Origin: a virus
DNA: 36,588 nucleotides
Virus record (IMG/VR): IMGVR_UViG_3300018080_000076
Span: 1-36,588 of that record
Direction: 5' to 3' (one strand)
Numbering within the stretch: position 1 is the first letter of the stretch; each line of letters opens with the position of its first letter. The position numbers and the translations under genes were made by a program. The notes beneath the pieces are model-generated. The model was not told where the DNA came from, made no database searches, and saw only the letters and a list, made by a program, of their open reading frames with translations. Below are positions 7,616-16,845 of this stretch, one piece after another.

Positions 7616-9840
7616 TATTGAAAACCCCCTAAGAAATTTTCGTTAAAATTTCCCTTTAAATTTGGTGTACCCTCTTGCGGAATCCATAAATCCGACGGGT
7701 CTTTAATCATTTTAGAATTAGTATAAACCCAATCCGCGGACCGGTAAACAGTATGCAAGCGGTATTCGTCTATAGCTTTGTTCATGTATGTAGAAAACAA
7801 TAAATTAGCCATAAAACGGCCGGTATTCCCAATATCAGTATTTAAAGTTTGATTTGAACCTGATAAATTACTTTCCGAAACGCGTAAACCATCGATATAA
7901 ACTTCAAAACTATCTGTTCGATTACCAACGCCGTCAAAAGTTGCTAAAACGTGCGTCCAACCGGTGCGAATTTGTGTATCGCCCCAAAAATGAAAAGAAA
8001 AAGCAATACCGATTCCATAACTTCTTTGAGCCAATGTAATTCTTTCCCCGGCGTCGTCTTTACCATATCCTACGAACGGGTCTTCGGACGCTCCATCTGA
8101 TAATTTTGCGAAAATTTCAATTGTTCGCGCGGAGCTTCCGACCGGATAATTAACGGCTTGCGTATTTTGTATAAAATCGTTTGTACCGTCGCCCTGTTGA
8201 CCACCGTCAACAATTCCGGAAACCCTAGACGGTACTTTCGCAGCGTCGCCGCCGCCGCCGGTCGCGTGGTTTTCGTTAGACGTACTGTCTTTATACTCTC
8301 CGGTTGTACCGTTTCCCGTTTCGTTAAAATGTTTTACGTCGGCAAAATTCGGCCATACGTTAAATTGTCCATAAGTAGAATCTTTTATTCTTGGGGTTTC
8401 GTCTTCATCGTCAACAACCCACAAAAAAGCAGTATCACCGCCGCCGGCAGATAAGTTAGTTTTAAACCAAATTGCGGCTTCGTCGTCACCTTCCCCGCTA
8501 GTTAATCGTTCAACTTCTATTGGAATTTCCGTCGTTCCGGCTTCATCGCTTGACATTCGAACCATACCGGGCGCACCACCGGAACCGGTAATATTAGCCC
8601 ATAAACCGCCATTACGAATAACCGATTTATGGTTTAATTGTTCGGTCTTTACTAAACAACTAAAATCAGATTGGGAAGATGGAAGTATTTTTTTTTGGCT
8701 TGTAAGTGCAGCAACTAATGTGTAATCATCGGGAAAAATATTCCCAACATTTACGGACGTTTGAGGAACGGAAAAAAGGGAAGCGTTGAAATACATATTA
8801 TATTCAGCTTTTACCCAAGCCGCCGATATTTCATTTTTAAATATCTTTACTTGCGCCATACGACCGTTTAAATCCCGGTCGCTTGCATTACCTTTCCGCG
8901 CACCTAAAGCAGCATCATTCGTGTTCGTAAGTGCTGTTAACCCGGTGTTGCCTTGTACGCTGGTATCGTCTACGGAATCGATATAAATTGAAATGCCGGT
9001 ACCATTAGTTGAACCGTCGTAAATAAAAGCGATATGGTGAGTATCATCATCTGTTAAATTTGTTGCCCCGTCCGCGTAAATATCATTAGTGCCATTATCC
9101 AGCATATAACGCAAATAATCCCCGGAATCTTGCATCATAGTTTCCCAACCTTCATAATCTGAACCGGTACCCCTTCGGGAAACTATAGATTGAGTTGAAC
9201 CGGTACCATTCATATTTAAAATTAAAGTGATACACCACGGTTCATTATAAACCGCTTGTAAACTGGAATCGTCGCCCAAATTAAACCGGTCGTCGCTCCC
9301 GTCTAAATATTGACCCAAAAATGGAATATTTGGGTTTGATTGCGCGGAAGTTTCAAAATCAAAACTTTGTGGTCCGGCAATTCGCGTTCCGTCGTTTTGA
9401 TTTGATGTTTGGTCTAATGCGTTCCCGCCGGTATCTTGATTTAACGGCCATGCACCGACAACGTCAGAATGATAAACGCCATCGCTTCCATAAGTCGCAT
9501 CTGTCCGGGCCGGTTGCGATTCTTCACTTTTCGAATACCATAAATAAACGGTTGTATTTGAAGCAGAATTAACCGTCGGTACTCTAATTTCCAATAATGC
9601 TTTTTGGTTTGTTTGGTCCCAACGAATAACATTTAAATTCAATGGGACCGAACCGGCAGAATCAGACGACGCGCGAAGGTCGCCGCCATCATTTAACGCT
9701 TTATGAACACCCGACCAAATTTCCGAAGGTAAACTATCGTGCGTAACCGATAAAATATAATCCGTTAAATTACTATCAACGTAAGTCAACGACTTAATTT
9801 CTATCGGTGTTTTTCGATGCCAACCAGAAGGAAATGTCAT
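7615..9840 (-). CDS. Tandem DUF2341-LamG (concanavalin A-like) adhesin, 741 aa
   Basis: The start ATG at 9840 follows AAAGGTG. The protein is two copies of the same layout. The first (about residues 1-350) begins with a DUF2341-like segment (WHRKTPIEI, then TVYLWYSKSEES), then a LamG/jellyroll stretch with FNLGDDSSLQ, ITLILNMNG and GRMAQVKIFKN. The second (about 365-741) has TAFLWVVDDEDE and AINDYR-like repeats such as IDEYRLHTVYRSADWV. LamG folds bind carbohydrate or protein ligands, so a host-recognition role at the tail tip is a fair inference. It sits between small tail genes and the beta-solenoid fibre. Confidence 0.75.
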   Translation of the reverse strand: MTFPSGWHRKTPIEIKSLTYVDSNLTDYILSVTHDSLPSEIWSGVHKALNDGGDLRASSDSAGSVPLNLNVIRWDQTNQKALLEIRVPTVNSASNTTVYLWYSKSEESQPARTDATYGSDGVYHSDVVGAWPLNQDTGGNALDQTSNQNDGTRIAGPQSFDFETSAQSNPNIPFLGQYLDGSDDRFNLGDDSSLQAVYNEPWCITLILNMNGTGSTQSIVSRRGTGSDYEGWETMMQDSGDYLRYMLDNGTNDIYADGATNLTDDDTHHIAFIYDGSTNGTGISIYIDSVDDTSVQGNTGLTALTNTNDAALGARKGNASDRDLNGRMAQVKIFKNEISAAWVKAEYNMYFNASLFSVPQTSVNVGNIFPDDYTLVAALTSQKKILPSSQSDFSCLVKTEQLNHKSVIRNGGLWANITGSGGAPGMVRMSSDEAGTTEIPIEVERLTSGEGDDEAAIWFKTNLSAGGGDTAFLWVVDDEDETPRIKDSTYGQFNVWPNFADVKHFNETGNGTTGEYKDSTSNENHATGGGGDAAKVPSRVSGIVDGGQQGDGTNDFIQNTQAVNYPVGSSARTIEIFAKLSDGASEDPFVGYGKDDAGERITLAQRSYGIGIAFSFHFWGDTQIRTGWTHVLATFDGVGNRTDSFEVYIDGLRVSESNLSGSNQTLNTDIGNTGRFMANLLFSTYMNKAIDEYRLHTVYRSADWVYTNSKMIKDPSDLWIPQEGTPNLKGNFNENFLGGFQ

Positions 9841-9850
9841 TCAATCACCT

Positions 9851-10129
9851 TTAAGCGTCGGCAGCGTTTGCCCCGGCAATTGCTTTATCAATTACGGAAA
9901 TTGCCGCGTTTGCTTCGTCAATCATTGATTGGTTAAAATCAGGATTTCCGGCATCGATTGCGTTTTGAATTGTGGTTATATTCGCTTGTATTTCCGCCTT
10001 GATTGCTGGAAGTTTTGTTGAGAAAACATCCCGCACCTGATTAATATATGCAGCATTTGAAGATGAAACCTTCACGCGTTTTGTAACGTCGTCGTTTGCA
10101 TCCGTGGTAAGCTCGTTTAATGTTGACAT
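9851..10129 (-). CDS. Small helical hypothetical protein, 92 aa
   Basis: The ATG follows AAAGGGTAATAAA. The product is alanine- and asparagine-rich and predicted helical (IKAEIQANITTIQNAIDA), with no Cys, signal or membrane segment. It lies between the holin-like gene and the LamG adhesin, so it is in the tail-distal part of the late operon. It could be a small fibre-associated or chaperone protein, but no family is recognised. Confidence 0.65.
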   Translation of the reverse strand: MSTLNELTTDANDDVTKRVKVSSSNAAYINQVRDVFSTKLPAIKAEIQANITTIQNAIDAGNPDFNQSMIDEANAAISVIDKAIAGANAADA

Positions 10130-10184
10130 TTTATTACCCTTTCTTTGTTTTTGTTGACATTTTTAAATAAAAATCGGTTTTTGT

Positions 10185-10442
10185 TTATTTCAAAACAATT
10201 TCTTTAACTACCAATGAAAGCCCCAAAAGAACCGCGCCTATAATAACAGACCGTGAAATTTTATTCGCTTGTTTTGTAAATTCTTCCGTTGATTCTTTTA
10301 CAGTAATTTTTAATTCTGAAATATCTTCTTTGTTGTTTTGGATGTTTACTTGCATAGCTGCGCAGTCCGTTTCATTTTTACCTAATCTTTTACCAAATCC
10401 GTTTGTAACTTGTAAAAATTCATCCCTTAAAACTTCACCCAT
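10185..10442 (-). CDS. XhlA/holin-like protein, 85 aa: coiled coil plus C-terminal membrane helix
   Basis: Residues about 30-62 form a charged coiled-coil-like helix (NNKEDISELKITVKES), followed by one hydrophobic C-terminal segment, about residues 64-83 (SVIIGAVLLGLSLVVKEIV). This layout matches the haemolysin XhlA-like family of phage lysis accessory proteins. If so, it sits in the inner membrane and helps endolysin release. The identification rests on topology, not on a diagnostic motif. It follows the distal tail gene closely; the nearest lysis enzyme candidate is far away, at 28935. Confidence 0.55.
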   Translation of the reverse strand: MGEVLRDEFLQVTNGFGKRLGKNETDCAAMQVNIQNNKEDISELKITVKESTEEFTKQANKISRSVIIGAVLLGLSLVVKEIVLK

Positions 10443-10451
10443 ACAAAACCC

Positions 10452-11195
10452 TTACTCAAATTCCCTTGCAAATTTTATTGATATGTTGCATTCATCCAAC
10501 GCCGGCCGCCCGGAATCCTTCCAATCGATAATACGACAATTAAAAGGTCCGGTCCCCATACGTTCCCCAAAAGGTTTATCAACTCCAATTGAAGCCGGAA
10601 ACGGTACCGCATCGGTCCGACCGGTCGTTAATAAATAACGCCTGATTGCTTTCATTTCTTCAAATGTTTGTTTGAAAGTTGCTGAAAAAATACCAGTATC
10701 AACCCAAGACCGAAGATAATTTGCCCGGCCTTCGTAGGTGAATAATTTTGTCATATCATAATTAGAATCCGCGGTATAATTGAAAGACGCAAGCCGTAAA
10801 TTATCCATTGAAGCAGAGCCGATAAATTCCGGACCCCGTAATCGTAGTTTAAGCGGAATAGACCAAAAAGCTTTCCCGGCTCTTTTCATTTGTCCGTATC
10901 GAACAACAGTAACGACAATTAAATCTGAATAATCAATATCGGCGCCGAATATTTCTTCACCTTTTCCGCATTGAACATTAAAAACTGTTCTTTTCGCGTC
11001 TAAAACTTCAGCCAATGTTACCATTTCGGATTCAGGACCACGAAAAACGATATCCGCTTCATAAATATCTTCGACAGGTCCGCGGTCCGTTGCGCGCCAA
11101 TTCCCGTTAGATATACGAATCCATTTAGTCGCCGGCGTGGTTAACGGTCGGTATCCCCAAAGCGTATAAACGATATCGGATTCGTCCCAAATCAT
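10452..11195 (-). CDS. Distal tail / minor tail protein, 247 aa
   Basis: It starts three bases after the tape-measure stop and lies upstream of the fibre genes, the usual place of a distal tail protein that caps the tube and joins it to the tip. The sequence is beta-rich with conserved-looking stretches (YTLWGYRPLTTP, then KAFWSIPLKLRLRGPEF), has no membrane segment, and ends FAREFE. The functional call is based on position and length; I cannot match it to a named Pfam family with certainty. Confidence 0.6.
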   Translation of the reverse strand: MIWDESDIVYTLWGYRPLTTPATKWIRISNGNWRATDRGPVEDIYEADIVFRGPESEMVTLAEVLDAKRTVFNVQCGKGEEIFGADIDYSDLIVVTVVRYGQMKRAGKAFWSIPLKLRLRGPEFIGSASMDNLRLASFNYTADSNYDMTKLFTYEGRANYLRSWVDTGIFSATFKQTFEEMKAIRRYLLTTGRTDAVPFPASIGVDKPFGERMGTGPFNCRIIDWKDSGRPALDECNISIKFAREFE

Positions 11196-11197
11196 CT

Positions 11198-13951
11198 TTA
11201 CGCATTACCAACGTTTAAGGTATCGACTTCGAGTTCCATTTCTGAAAAACGCTGTACTCTCTCTTGATACGTATCATTGATTGCATCAGATACAGCGTCG
11301 CGAATAACTGTCGGGTCGCCACCGGGCGCGGTGATATTGATATTAATATTTTCCGGCGCGCCGCGCTGTCCGGTCATACCGTTAGCCATTGCCATAAAAT
11401 TTCTTTGTTGTTGGCTATTTAAAACGACTTCATCCGGTGTAATACGGGCCGGGACCGTATCGCGCGAACCGGAAAACCCGCCGGATTGAAATTTTTGTTC
11501 TTTGATTTTAGCGACCCGGACCAATCCGGACGCCACGGCAGCAGCGGCGGCCGCTGCGCCCAATCCCGGACCGACGACGGGTATTCCAGCCAATGAATTA
11601 TACGCCTTTTGGGCGGCCATATAAGTATTAATTATGGTTTCCCCGATTGCAACGGCTTTAAATACTCCGGCAAATTGTTTGTTTTTTGTCGCTGCATATT
11701 CCAAAACCCCGGCAAATTCTCCCATAATACCGGAAATTGCCGAAAGTTTTTGTCTTTGAATTGCAATTTCGGCGGCGGATTGGTCTTTCGCCTGTTGGGT
11801 TATTTGGTCCATATATTTTTTATGGATTGCCGCCCGTTTTTTATCCCGGATTTCATCCAACGACGCCAAAGATTCGCCGCCTTCAAGCAATATTTGTGCT
11901 TGTTCCGCATACCACATTTGTAATTGAAGTTTTTCCCGTTCCAAACCTTCAAGTCTTTGTACTTCCAACCGGTTTTGAAGGTCGGCAGCCGCGGCCAACG
12001 CTTTTTCCGCCCTTTCTTGCGTTTTTGCGTCTTCGTCGGTAGTGCTTCCGCCGCCCGGCTGCGTTATATCTCCGCCGTCTATCTTGGTTTTTTTTACCCG
12101 TTCGGCGTTTGAAATGGCTTTGTCGGCTGCTTCTTTGTCGGCTGCTTGCCGTTCCTTAATTAATCGGATTTGTTCCTGTAAAACCCCGGAACTACGGGCG
12201 ATAGTTTCCGAAAAATTAAACCCGGTTCGCTCTTTGAATTGGTCGTTTAATTCGGCATTTTTAATAATTAATTCGTTTAGTCGTTTTTCTTCTTGGCTTC
12301 CGTAAACGATACCTTTTTGCCTTAATGCGGCAATTCTGATTTCGTTTTGTTCGTACGCTTGCCGTAATTCCAAAGCTTTTTCAAGGAATTGTATATCTTC
12401 CGTCCAATCGATATTGTTTCGCGCTTCGTTCACGGCTTCCATCGATTCGAGTATTTTGTCAAGCGCGATTTGTAAACCGACTAAAAACGCCATTATACCG
12501 ACTTGCTGAAGACCGATTAAAAGGTTTTTGAATGCAAGTCCACGCGTCGCGGCGCTGGTAAAAGCCATTCCAAGCGCTTTTATCCCGCCAACCATAGCGA
12601 AAAGTGCTTTTTGGGAAAGAACCGCAATAATTACTTTTGCAATTCCGACTAATTTATCGAAATTATTGATTACCCGGATTAATACTTTTGCTCCCAATTC
12701 CGCAAACGTTTTTAATACTTCGGAAACACGTTCCCCGAATTCCCGGAATTGTTGTTGGTTCGCTAATACAGCGTCTTTAAGCCACGTAATCAAACGGGTA
12801 TAAAATTCAATTCGCCTTTGCTTCGCTGCCCCGAAAGCTTCCCCGATTGCAAGTCCCAGTCCTTCTTGTGCTGATTCGAGAATCTTTGTCGCGCCGGCGA
12901 CATTATCTAACATAATATCAGCCATTTTCTGAAGTGACCCGGCGGCCTTTTCATTTTCCGCGGTGTAATTGATAATTGATTCGGTACCTTTAGAAAGAAT
13001 AGAAGCCGCGGTCGTTCCTAATAATCCGAAAGTCGCTTTAATCTGCGCCGGGGAAAGGTTTTTAGATTGCAACGCTTGCAGACGTTCGGTAAATGTCCGG
13101 GTATCGTTTGCGGTCAATCCAATAATTTTTCCGGCCGCGCTTGTTTCATCTGCAAGTAAAAGCATTACGCGCCGCAGCCCGGTACCCGCCATTGAACCGT
13201 GAATTCCGGCATTCGCCAGCGTTTCAAGCATTGCGGTTGTTTCTTCGATGGAAAGTCCCAAATCCCCGGCAACGGGTGCCGCAAATTTCATTGATTCTGA
13301 AAATTTGGTCATATCCAAAGCGGACCGGGAAAAGGATTTTCCCATAACGTCGGTGACCCGGCCGGCATCTTCGGCGTTTAAGCCGTACGAATTCAAGGTT
13401 TCCGCGGTAACGGACGCGGCCGTTGCCATATCAGTCTGTGCGACCGCAGCCAAATTCAATATTTCAGCGGAAGACGCTATAATTTGATTCGTTTCGAATC
13501 CCAATTTTCCAAGTTCGGTAAAAGCTTCGGCGGCTTCGGAAGCTGAAAACGCGGTTGTTTCTCCAAGCTGTTTTGCTTTAGCGGTCAATTGGTCAAATCC
13601 GGCCGCCGTCGGTTGAACAATCGCCCGAATCTTTGACATTGACGCTTGAAACGCTTCCGTTCGCGTTCGCACAAAATCGACGGCTTTTCCTAAACCCCGA
13701 ACCGCAAAAGACAAAGCCGCCACGGCCGCGGCTGCCGGTCCAAATTGGGCAGCAAAATTTTTTATTGACGTTGACATTTTCCCGGCTGCCGACGTTACTT
13801 GATTAAATGATTTATCCGCCGCGGGTCCGACGGATTGAATAGCTTGTTTAATTCTGGCAGATTGATTTTTAACCCGGCCGGCAATCCGCGAATATTGCTG
13901 TGCAAGACGGGTTTTTAAATCAACGCTAATTTGAATTTTTGGGTCTGCCAT
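11198..13951 (-). CDS. Tail tape measure protein, TP901-type, 917 aa
   Basis: The start follows AAAAGG by seven bases. Residues about 100-360 contain the conserved TP901 tape-measure core (TTAFSASEAAEAFTELGKLG, MTKFSESMKFAAPVAGDLG, AGIHGSMAGTGLRRVM). Flanks are long helices, with hydrophobic stretches near residue 450 and an Ala-rich one near residue 810. The C-terminus has the GGFSG..DTVPARITPDEVVLN module often found at TMP ends. TMPs set tail length and pass through the membrane during ejection. At about 0.15 nm per residue it predicts a tail of roughly 140 nm. It follows the frameshifted chaperone genes, the expected order. Confidence 0.95.
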   Translation of the reverse strand: MADPKIQISVDLKTRLAQQYSRIAGRVKNQSARIKQAIQSVGPAADKSFNQVTSAAGKMSTSIKNFAAQFGPAAAAVAALSFAVRGLGKAVDFVRTRTEAFQASMSKIRAIVQPTAAGFDQLTAKAKQLGETTAFSASEAAEAFTELGKLGFETNQIIASSAEILNLAAVAQTDMATAASVTAETLNSYGLNAEDAGRVTDVMGKSFSRSALDMTKFSESMKFAAPVAGDLGLSIEETTAMLETLANAGIHGSMAGTGLRRVMLLLADETSAAGKIIGLTANDTRTFTERLQALQSKNLSPAQIKATFGLLGTTAASILSKGTESIINYTAENEKAAGSLQKMADIMLDNVAGATKILESAQEGLGLAIGEAFGAAKQRRIEFYTRLITWLKDAVLANQQQFREFGERVSEVLKTFAELGAKVLIRVINNFDKLVGIAKVIIAVLSQKALFAMVGGIKALGMAFTSAATRGLAFKNLLIGLQQVGIMAFLVGLQIALDKILESMEAVNEARNNIDWTEDIQFLEKALELRQAYEQNEIRIAALRQKGIVYGSQEEKRLNELIIKNAELNDQFKERTGFNFSETIARSSGVLQEQIRLIKERQAADKEAADKAISNAERVKKTKIDGGDITQPGGGSTTDEDAKTQERAEKALAAAADLQNRLEVQRLEGLEREKLQLQMWYAEQAQILLEGGESLASLDEIRDKKRAAIHKKYMDQITQQAKDQSAAEIAIQRQKLSAISGIMGEFAGVLEYAATKNKQFAGVFKAVAIGETIINTYMAAQKAYNSLAGIPVVGPGLGAAAAAAAVASGLVRVAKIKEQKFQSGGFSGSRDTVPARITPDEVVLNSQQQRNFMAMANGMTGQRGAPENININITAPGGDPTVIRDAVSDAINDTYQERVQRFSEMELEVDTLNVGNA

Positions 13952-13962
13952 AATTAAACCTT

Positions 13963-14316
13963 TTAGCTACGATATAAACGCTGCAACGCTTTCGCCTTGT
14001 CTTCCATTTCCTGATTTTGCTTCGCGCGGTTTTCGTGCAAGCGGGAAATTACCATATTGCAAAATTCTATTCCCCGAATAATCTTCGCCGGCTGTTCCAT
14101 CCAACCGCCGGACCACGGAAAAACCTTGTAATTTTGCATCCATGCAAACGCCCGGAAAAGTTCGTCGCCGTCTTTGGTTATCGTCGGCGCTTTTTCGAAC
14201 CTTATTAATCCAATATTCCGGCATTTGCCGCAACCTTCACCTTTACACGCAAAACAAAGTGTTTCCCATCGACCCGGCTTTGCGAAACCGATAAATTGGG
14301 CCGACAGGATTATTAG
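13963..14316 (-). CDS. Tail assembly chaperone, -1 frameshift extension (GT-like), 117 codons
   Basis: This open frame has no good start of its own and begins at the slippery site of the upstream chaperone. Read after a -1 shift it encodes LIILSAQFIGFAKPG, then a four-Cys knuckle CFACKGEGCGKC, then KVFPWSGGWMEQP and a helical tail, ending at TAA (13963-13965). The fused product is 252 residues. Zn-knuckle and 'P..GG...Q' features match the C-terminal half of tail chaperones in other siphophages. It has coding-like codon use, unlike the overlapping open frame at 13967-14233, which is in another phase. By analogy with lambda G/GT, the extended form recruits the tape measure to the tube protein. 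Confidence 0.85.
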   Translation of the reverse strand, partial: LIILSAQFIGFAKPGRWETLCFACKGEGCGKCRNIGLIRFEKAPTITKDGDELFRAFAWMQNYKVFPWSGGWMEQPAKIIRGIEFCNMVISRLHENRAKQNQEMEDKAKALQRLYRS

Positions 14317-14720
14317 TTTTTTGCTTCGGTTTCCGTTAATTGGCCGCCGTTAATAATGAATTGCGCGACTTCGTTTCTTTCGGCGCGGGGAATTTGCGAT
14401 AATGATTCATCTTTCCACGGCCGGACGCCGCCTTTCAATAACGCCTTTCGTTCGTCCCGTTCCATTTTAACCGCTTTTCCTTTCGGGCCGGTTAAATTTT
14501 CGACGTTTTCCAATCCAAGGTTTAAAGCTAAAAGCGCTTGACTTCCAAGATTAACCGCAAAATCTCCGCCCTGTTTAACTTGTCCCAAAGCATCTTCCAA
14601 TACTGCTTCTTGTTCAACGGAAAGCGACCGGATTTTAAAAACGGTTTGTTCCTCTTTAGGCAACCCCCGGTCGCATTTACAAATGTAATCCGTTGTACTG
14701 TTAACTGATACTGCTTTCAT
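14313..14720 (-). CDS. Tail assembly chaperone, zero-frame product (G-like), 135 aa
   Basis: Position between the tail tube and tape-measure genes and the frameshift site at its end identify this as the short tail assembly chaperone. It starts MKAVSVNSTTDYICKCD, is mostly helical after residue 30, and ends ETEAKN immediately after the slippery sequence. The start is preceded by the recurring leader AAAGGGTAATGG. Most ribosomes should stop here and a minority should produce the 252-residue fusion. Confidence 0.85.
   Translation of the reverse strand: MKAVSVNSTTDYICKCDRGLPKEEQTVFKIRSLSVEQEAVLEDALGQVKQGGDFAVNLGSQALLALNLGLENVENLTGPKGKAVKMERDERKALLKGGVRPWKDESLSQIPRAERNEVAQFIINGGQLTETEAKN
14316..14322 (-). 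promoter_or_regulatory. Programmed -1 ribosomal frameshift site A AAA AAC
   Basis: In the zero frame the ribosome reads GCA AAA AAC TAA; the heptamer A AAA AAC fits the X XXY YYZ rule and is followed at once by the stop. After slipping, the -1 frame stays open for 117 codons. Eleven bases downstream, TCGGCCC can pair with GGGTCGA (one G-U pair) across an inner hairpin, a plausible stimulatory structure. Confidence 0.85.
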
Positions 14721-14751
14721 AATTTTACCATTACCCTTTCTTGTTTATTGA

Positions 14752-15921
14752 TTAAATGAAAACCATTTCGAATTCGTCGTCGCTGCTGCCGGCCGCGCCC
14801 GTCAACATCATTTCAACGTCTAACGTACGGATTCCGTCCGCGTCGCCGGGTGCGATGTTAACAACCTGTGCAAGGTCGGCGAAAAACATAAACGTTTTCC
14901 CGGCCGTTGTTCCTACCCGAAAATATACCGGTACTTTTGACGCTGAATCCAGTTTGGCGAACGTATCGAATACCGACGCGGGAACGTGTTCAAACGAAAC
15001 CGTTAATTTTGGTTCGCGGGAAGAAATCCAATAGGCGATAATTCCCGTATCACAAGCGTTCGCATCAATACGGTGTACAACGTTATTTCCCATATCAAAG
15101 GTAGCTGAATGAAAAACAAGCGTTGTTGAATCGATTGTCATTTCGGAACATTGCATAATCGGCGGTTCTTCTGAATCGCGAGTTATGCCGGTTGTTAACG
15201 CTTTGTCGCCGAAAGTGCTTTTCGGACCGGTGAAATTAAAGTCAAAATATCCCGGCCTTGAAGCTTCGAAAGTTCCGACGATGTTTGACATCGCGCCTTT
15301 AACGGACCACGCGTAACCGTCTTCTTGATATTCAACGGTTAAAGTATCCTGATTTACTGAAACAGGTTTAACCACATATCCAGAATGAACCGCGACCGCG
15401 TCAGTGTCCACGGTTGCACCGGAAGTTCCGCCGGTTAATGTTTCACCGCTTGAAAACGTCCCGGAAATCGGTTCGACGTACATTATATCGTCACCGTTTG
15501 CAAACGCTTTAAGAAGTCGACCGGTAGCGGAAGACGTTCCGCCCGTTACCGTTTCGCCACGGACAAAAGGACCACCCGCGACAACGCCGTCGGTATCAAC
15601 CCCGTTTGCATTTACAACGGTCAAGCTTGAACCCTGTAAAAACTGTTTGAATTCAAGGTCGGACCCGGTGATTGAATCGGGTGTATTTACTTCGGTACGA
15701 AAATTTACCGTTCCGGCTTTCATTCCGGGAAGGCTTCCGAGATTGGTTAAACTTGAACGGGCAATTCCCCGCGCTTCAACGGGCAAATCCGGTTCAAATC
15801 CGCCGCCTTCAAGAATACGGCATTTTCCATCGGCCGCGGTCAAAGCTTCGGCGGTCCCGGCAGTCGTTTCGACTTTTCCTAATACTTGCGCCTTTCTTAT
15901 CAGTTTTGGGTCTTCAGCCAT
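14752..15921 (-). CDS. Major tail tube protein, 389 aa
   Basis: The N-terminus (AQVLGKVETTAGTAEALT, then FEPDLPVEARGIARSS) and the pattern LGSLPGMKAGTVNFRTE are typical of siphophage major tail tube proteins, which polymerise as hexameric rings. The middle carries an inserted segment with two similar GETLTGGTSGAT-type repeats (about residues 120-185), a beta-rich insertion often exposed on the tube surface. Its place before the chaperones and tape measure agrees. No signal or membrane segment is present. Confidence 0.88.
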   Translation of the reverse strand: MAEDPKLIRKAQVLGKVETTAGTAEALTAADGKCRILEGGGFEPDLPVEARGIARSSLTNLGSLPGMKAGTVNFRTEVNTPDSITGSDLEFKQFLQGSSLTVVNANGVDTDGVVAGGPFVRGETVTGGTSSATGRLLKAFANGDDIMYVEPISGTFSSGETLTGGTSGATVDTDAVAVHSGYVVKPVSVNQDTLTVEYQEDGYAWSVKGAMSNIVGTFEASRPGYFDFNFTGPKSTFGDKALTTGITRDSEEPPIMQCSEMTIDSTTLVFHSATFDMGNNVVHRIDANACDTGIIAYWISSREPKLTVSFEHVPASVFDTFAKLDSASKVPVYFRVGTTAGKTFMFFADLAQVVNIAPGDADGIRTLDVEMMLTGAAGSSDDEFEMVFI

Positions 15922-15934
15922 TTTGATTTCCTCT

Positions 15935-16390
15935 TTAGGTTAAATATGGATTACTTCTTTGCCAACGATATTTCAATAAATATGATAACATTATTTCGCC
16001 GGGATATGATTTTACCAATCTATACTGTGTCGCTTCACCGCCGTAATCAGCGGATATCATCCCTTCCGAACGCAACGTATCGTGATTATCGCAAAACATT
16101 TTTGAAAAGTCCCCGTTTACGTCGCCTAATTCTTTGTCAAGGTCGGACGCTGTGCTTATAACCACGCGAAATATAACGGGTAAAATTACAGTATCCCGAT
16201 TTATTACGCGCAAATCTTCGTCGATTGGTTCGTCTTCCGGAAATATTAACCACGTAGCCGGAAAAACAATAGACGCGGGGTCGTCTTCGTCAACGGTTCC
16301 GTAGTCGCGAGAATAACCGCCGGAAATAGTCATTCCGGCGATTAATTCTTTAATCTTATTTATTATTCGTATTTTCGGGACATTCGCCAT
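15935..16390 (-). CDS. Tail terminator / tail completion candidate, 151 aa
   Basis: The ATG overlaps the stop of the Mu gp37-like gene (TAATG). The protein is of the usual size for a tail terminator and lies directly upstream of the tail tube gene, where that protein is normally encoded. Visible pieces: IKELIAGMTISGGYSRDYG at the N-terminus and a C-terminal beta/helix stretch with MLSYLLKYRW. The call depends on size and position; no diagnostic motif. Confidence 0.55.
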   Translation of the reverse strand: MANVPKIRIINKIKELIAGMTISGGYSRDYGTVDEDDPASIVFPATWLIFPEDEPIDEDLRVINRDTVILPVIFRVVISTASDLDKELGDVNGDFSKMFCDNHDTLRSEGMISADYGGEATQYRLVKSYPGEIMLSYLLKYRWQRSNPYLT

Positions 16391-16845
16391 TATTGATAGT
16401 CTTCCACTTCATCGATAGCGTGTTGAAAAATCATTTGGTAAAACCAAACGCCTTTGTCTTTGTCTTGCGCGATTATCGAATCCCGGACGGGCCGCATAAC
16501 TTCCGATTGACTTAAACTGTTGACAGTATAACCGGTTAATGATTGCCGGATTGCTTCTAAATATGAATAAGCGGAAGACCGGACCGTCGTTTTGTTTGGA
16601 CCGGTAATTCCCCGGTACGCCAATATTACTGCCCATTGTGCGACGCGCTGTTGAACCACTTTTTTAGAACGCCGGCCGTCTGCGTTTTGATACGCGGACC
16701 CGTTATAATGAACCAACGCGGCGCCGTCTTTTTGTAAAATACGGTAAATTTCCGTTTGTGTATTAGGGTAACTTTGGACCGGAATTTCTGTTATATCGGT
16801 CGAAAGTTTTGCAATAATATCATTTTCAGCGCCTAATAAATCCAT
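16390..16845 (-). CDS. Mu gp37-like protein, 151 aa
   Basis: N-terminal sequence (MDLLGAENDIIAKLS), then the conserved-looking AALVHYNGSAYQ and QRVAQWAVILAYRGI, resemble the Mu-like gp37 family, encoded next to the gp36-like connector in Mu-type head modules. The family is thought to act at the head-tail interface, but its biochemical role is not settled. The order gp36 then gp37 is preserved here. The gene begins right after the stop of its upstream neighbour. Confidence 0.75.
   Translation of the reverse strand: MDLLGAENDIIAKLSTDITEIPVQSYPNTQTEIYRILQKDGAALVHYNGSAYQNADGRRSKKVVQQRVAQWAVILAYRGITGPNKTTVRSSAYSYLEAIRQSLTGYTVNSLSQSEVMRPVRDSIIAQDKDKGVWFYQMIFQHAIDEVEDYQ

Noticed and set aside
13967-14233. 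Minus-strand ORF of 88 codons after the tail chaperone
   Set aside because: The -1 frame of the same region encodes the chaperone extension with a Cys4 knuckle; this ORF has an Arg-rich, non-coding-like composition.
15404-15943. Plus-strand ORF of 179 codons
   Set aside because: Antisense of the tail tube gene; Pro/Ser-rich composition and no plausible start context.
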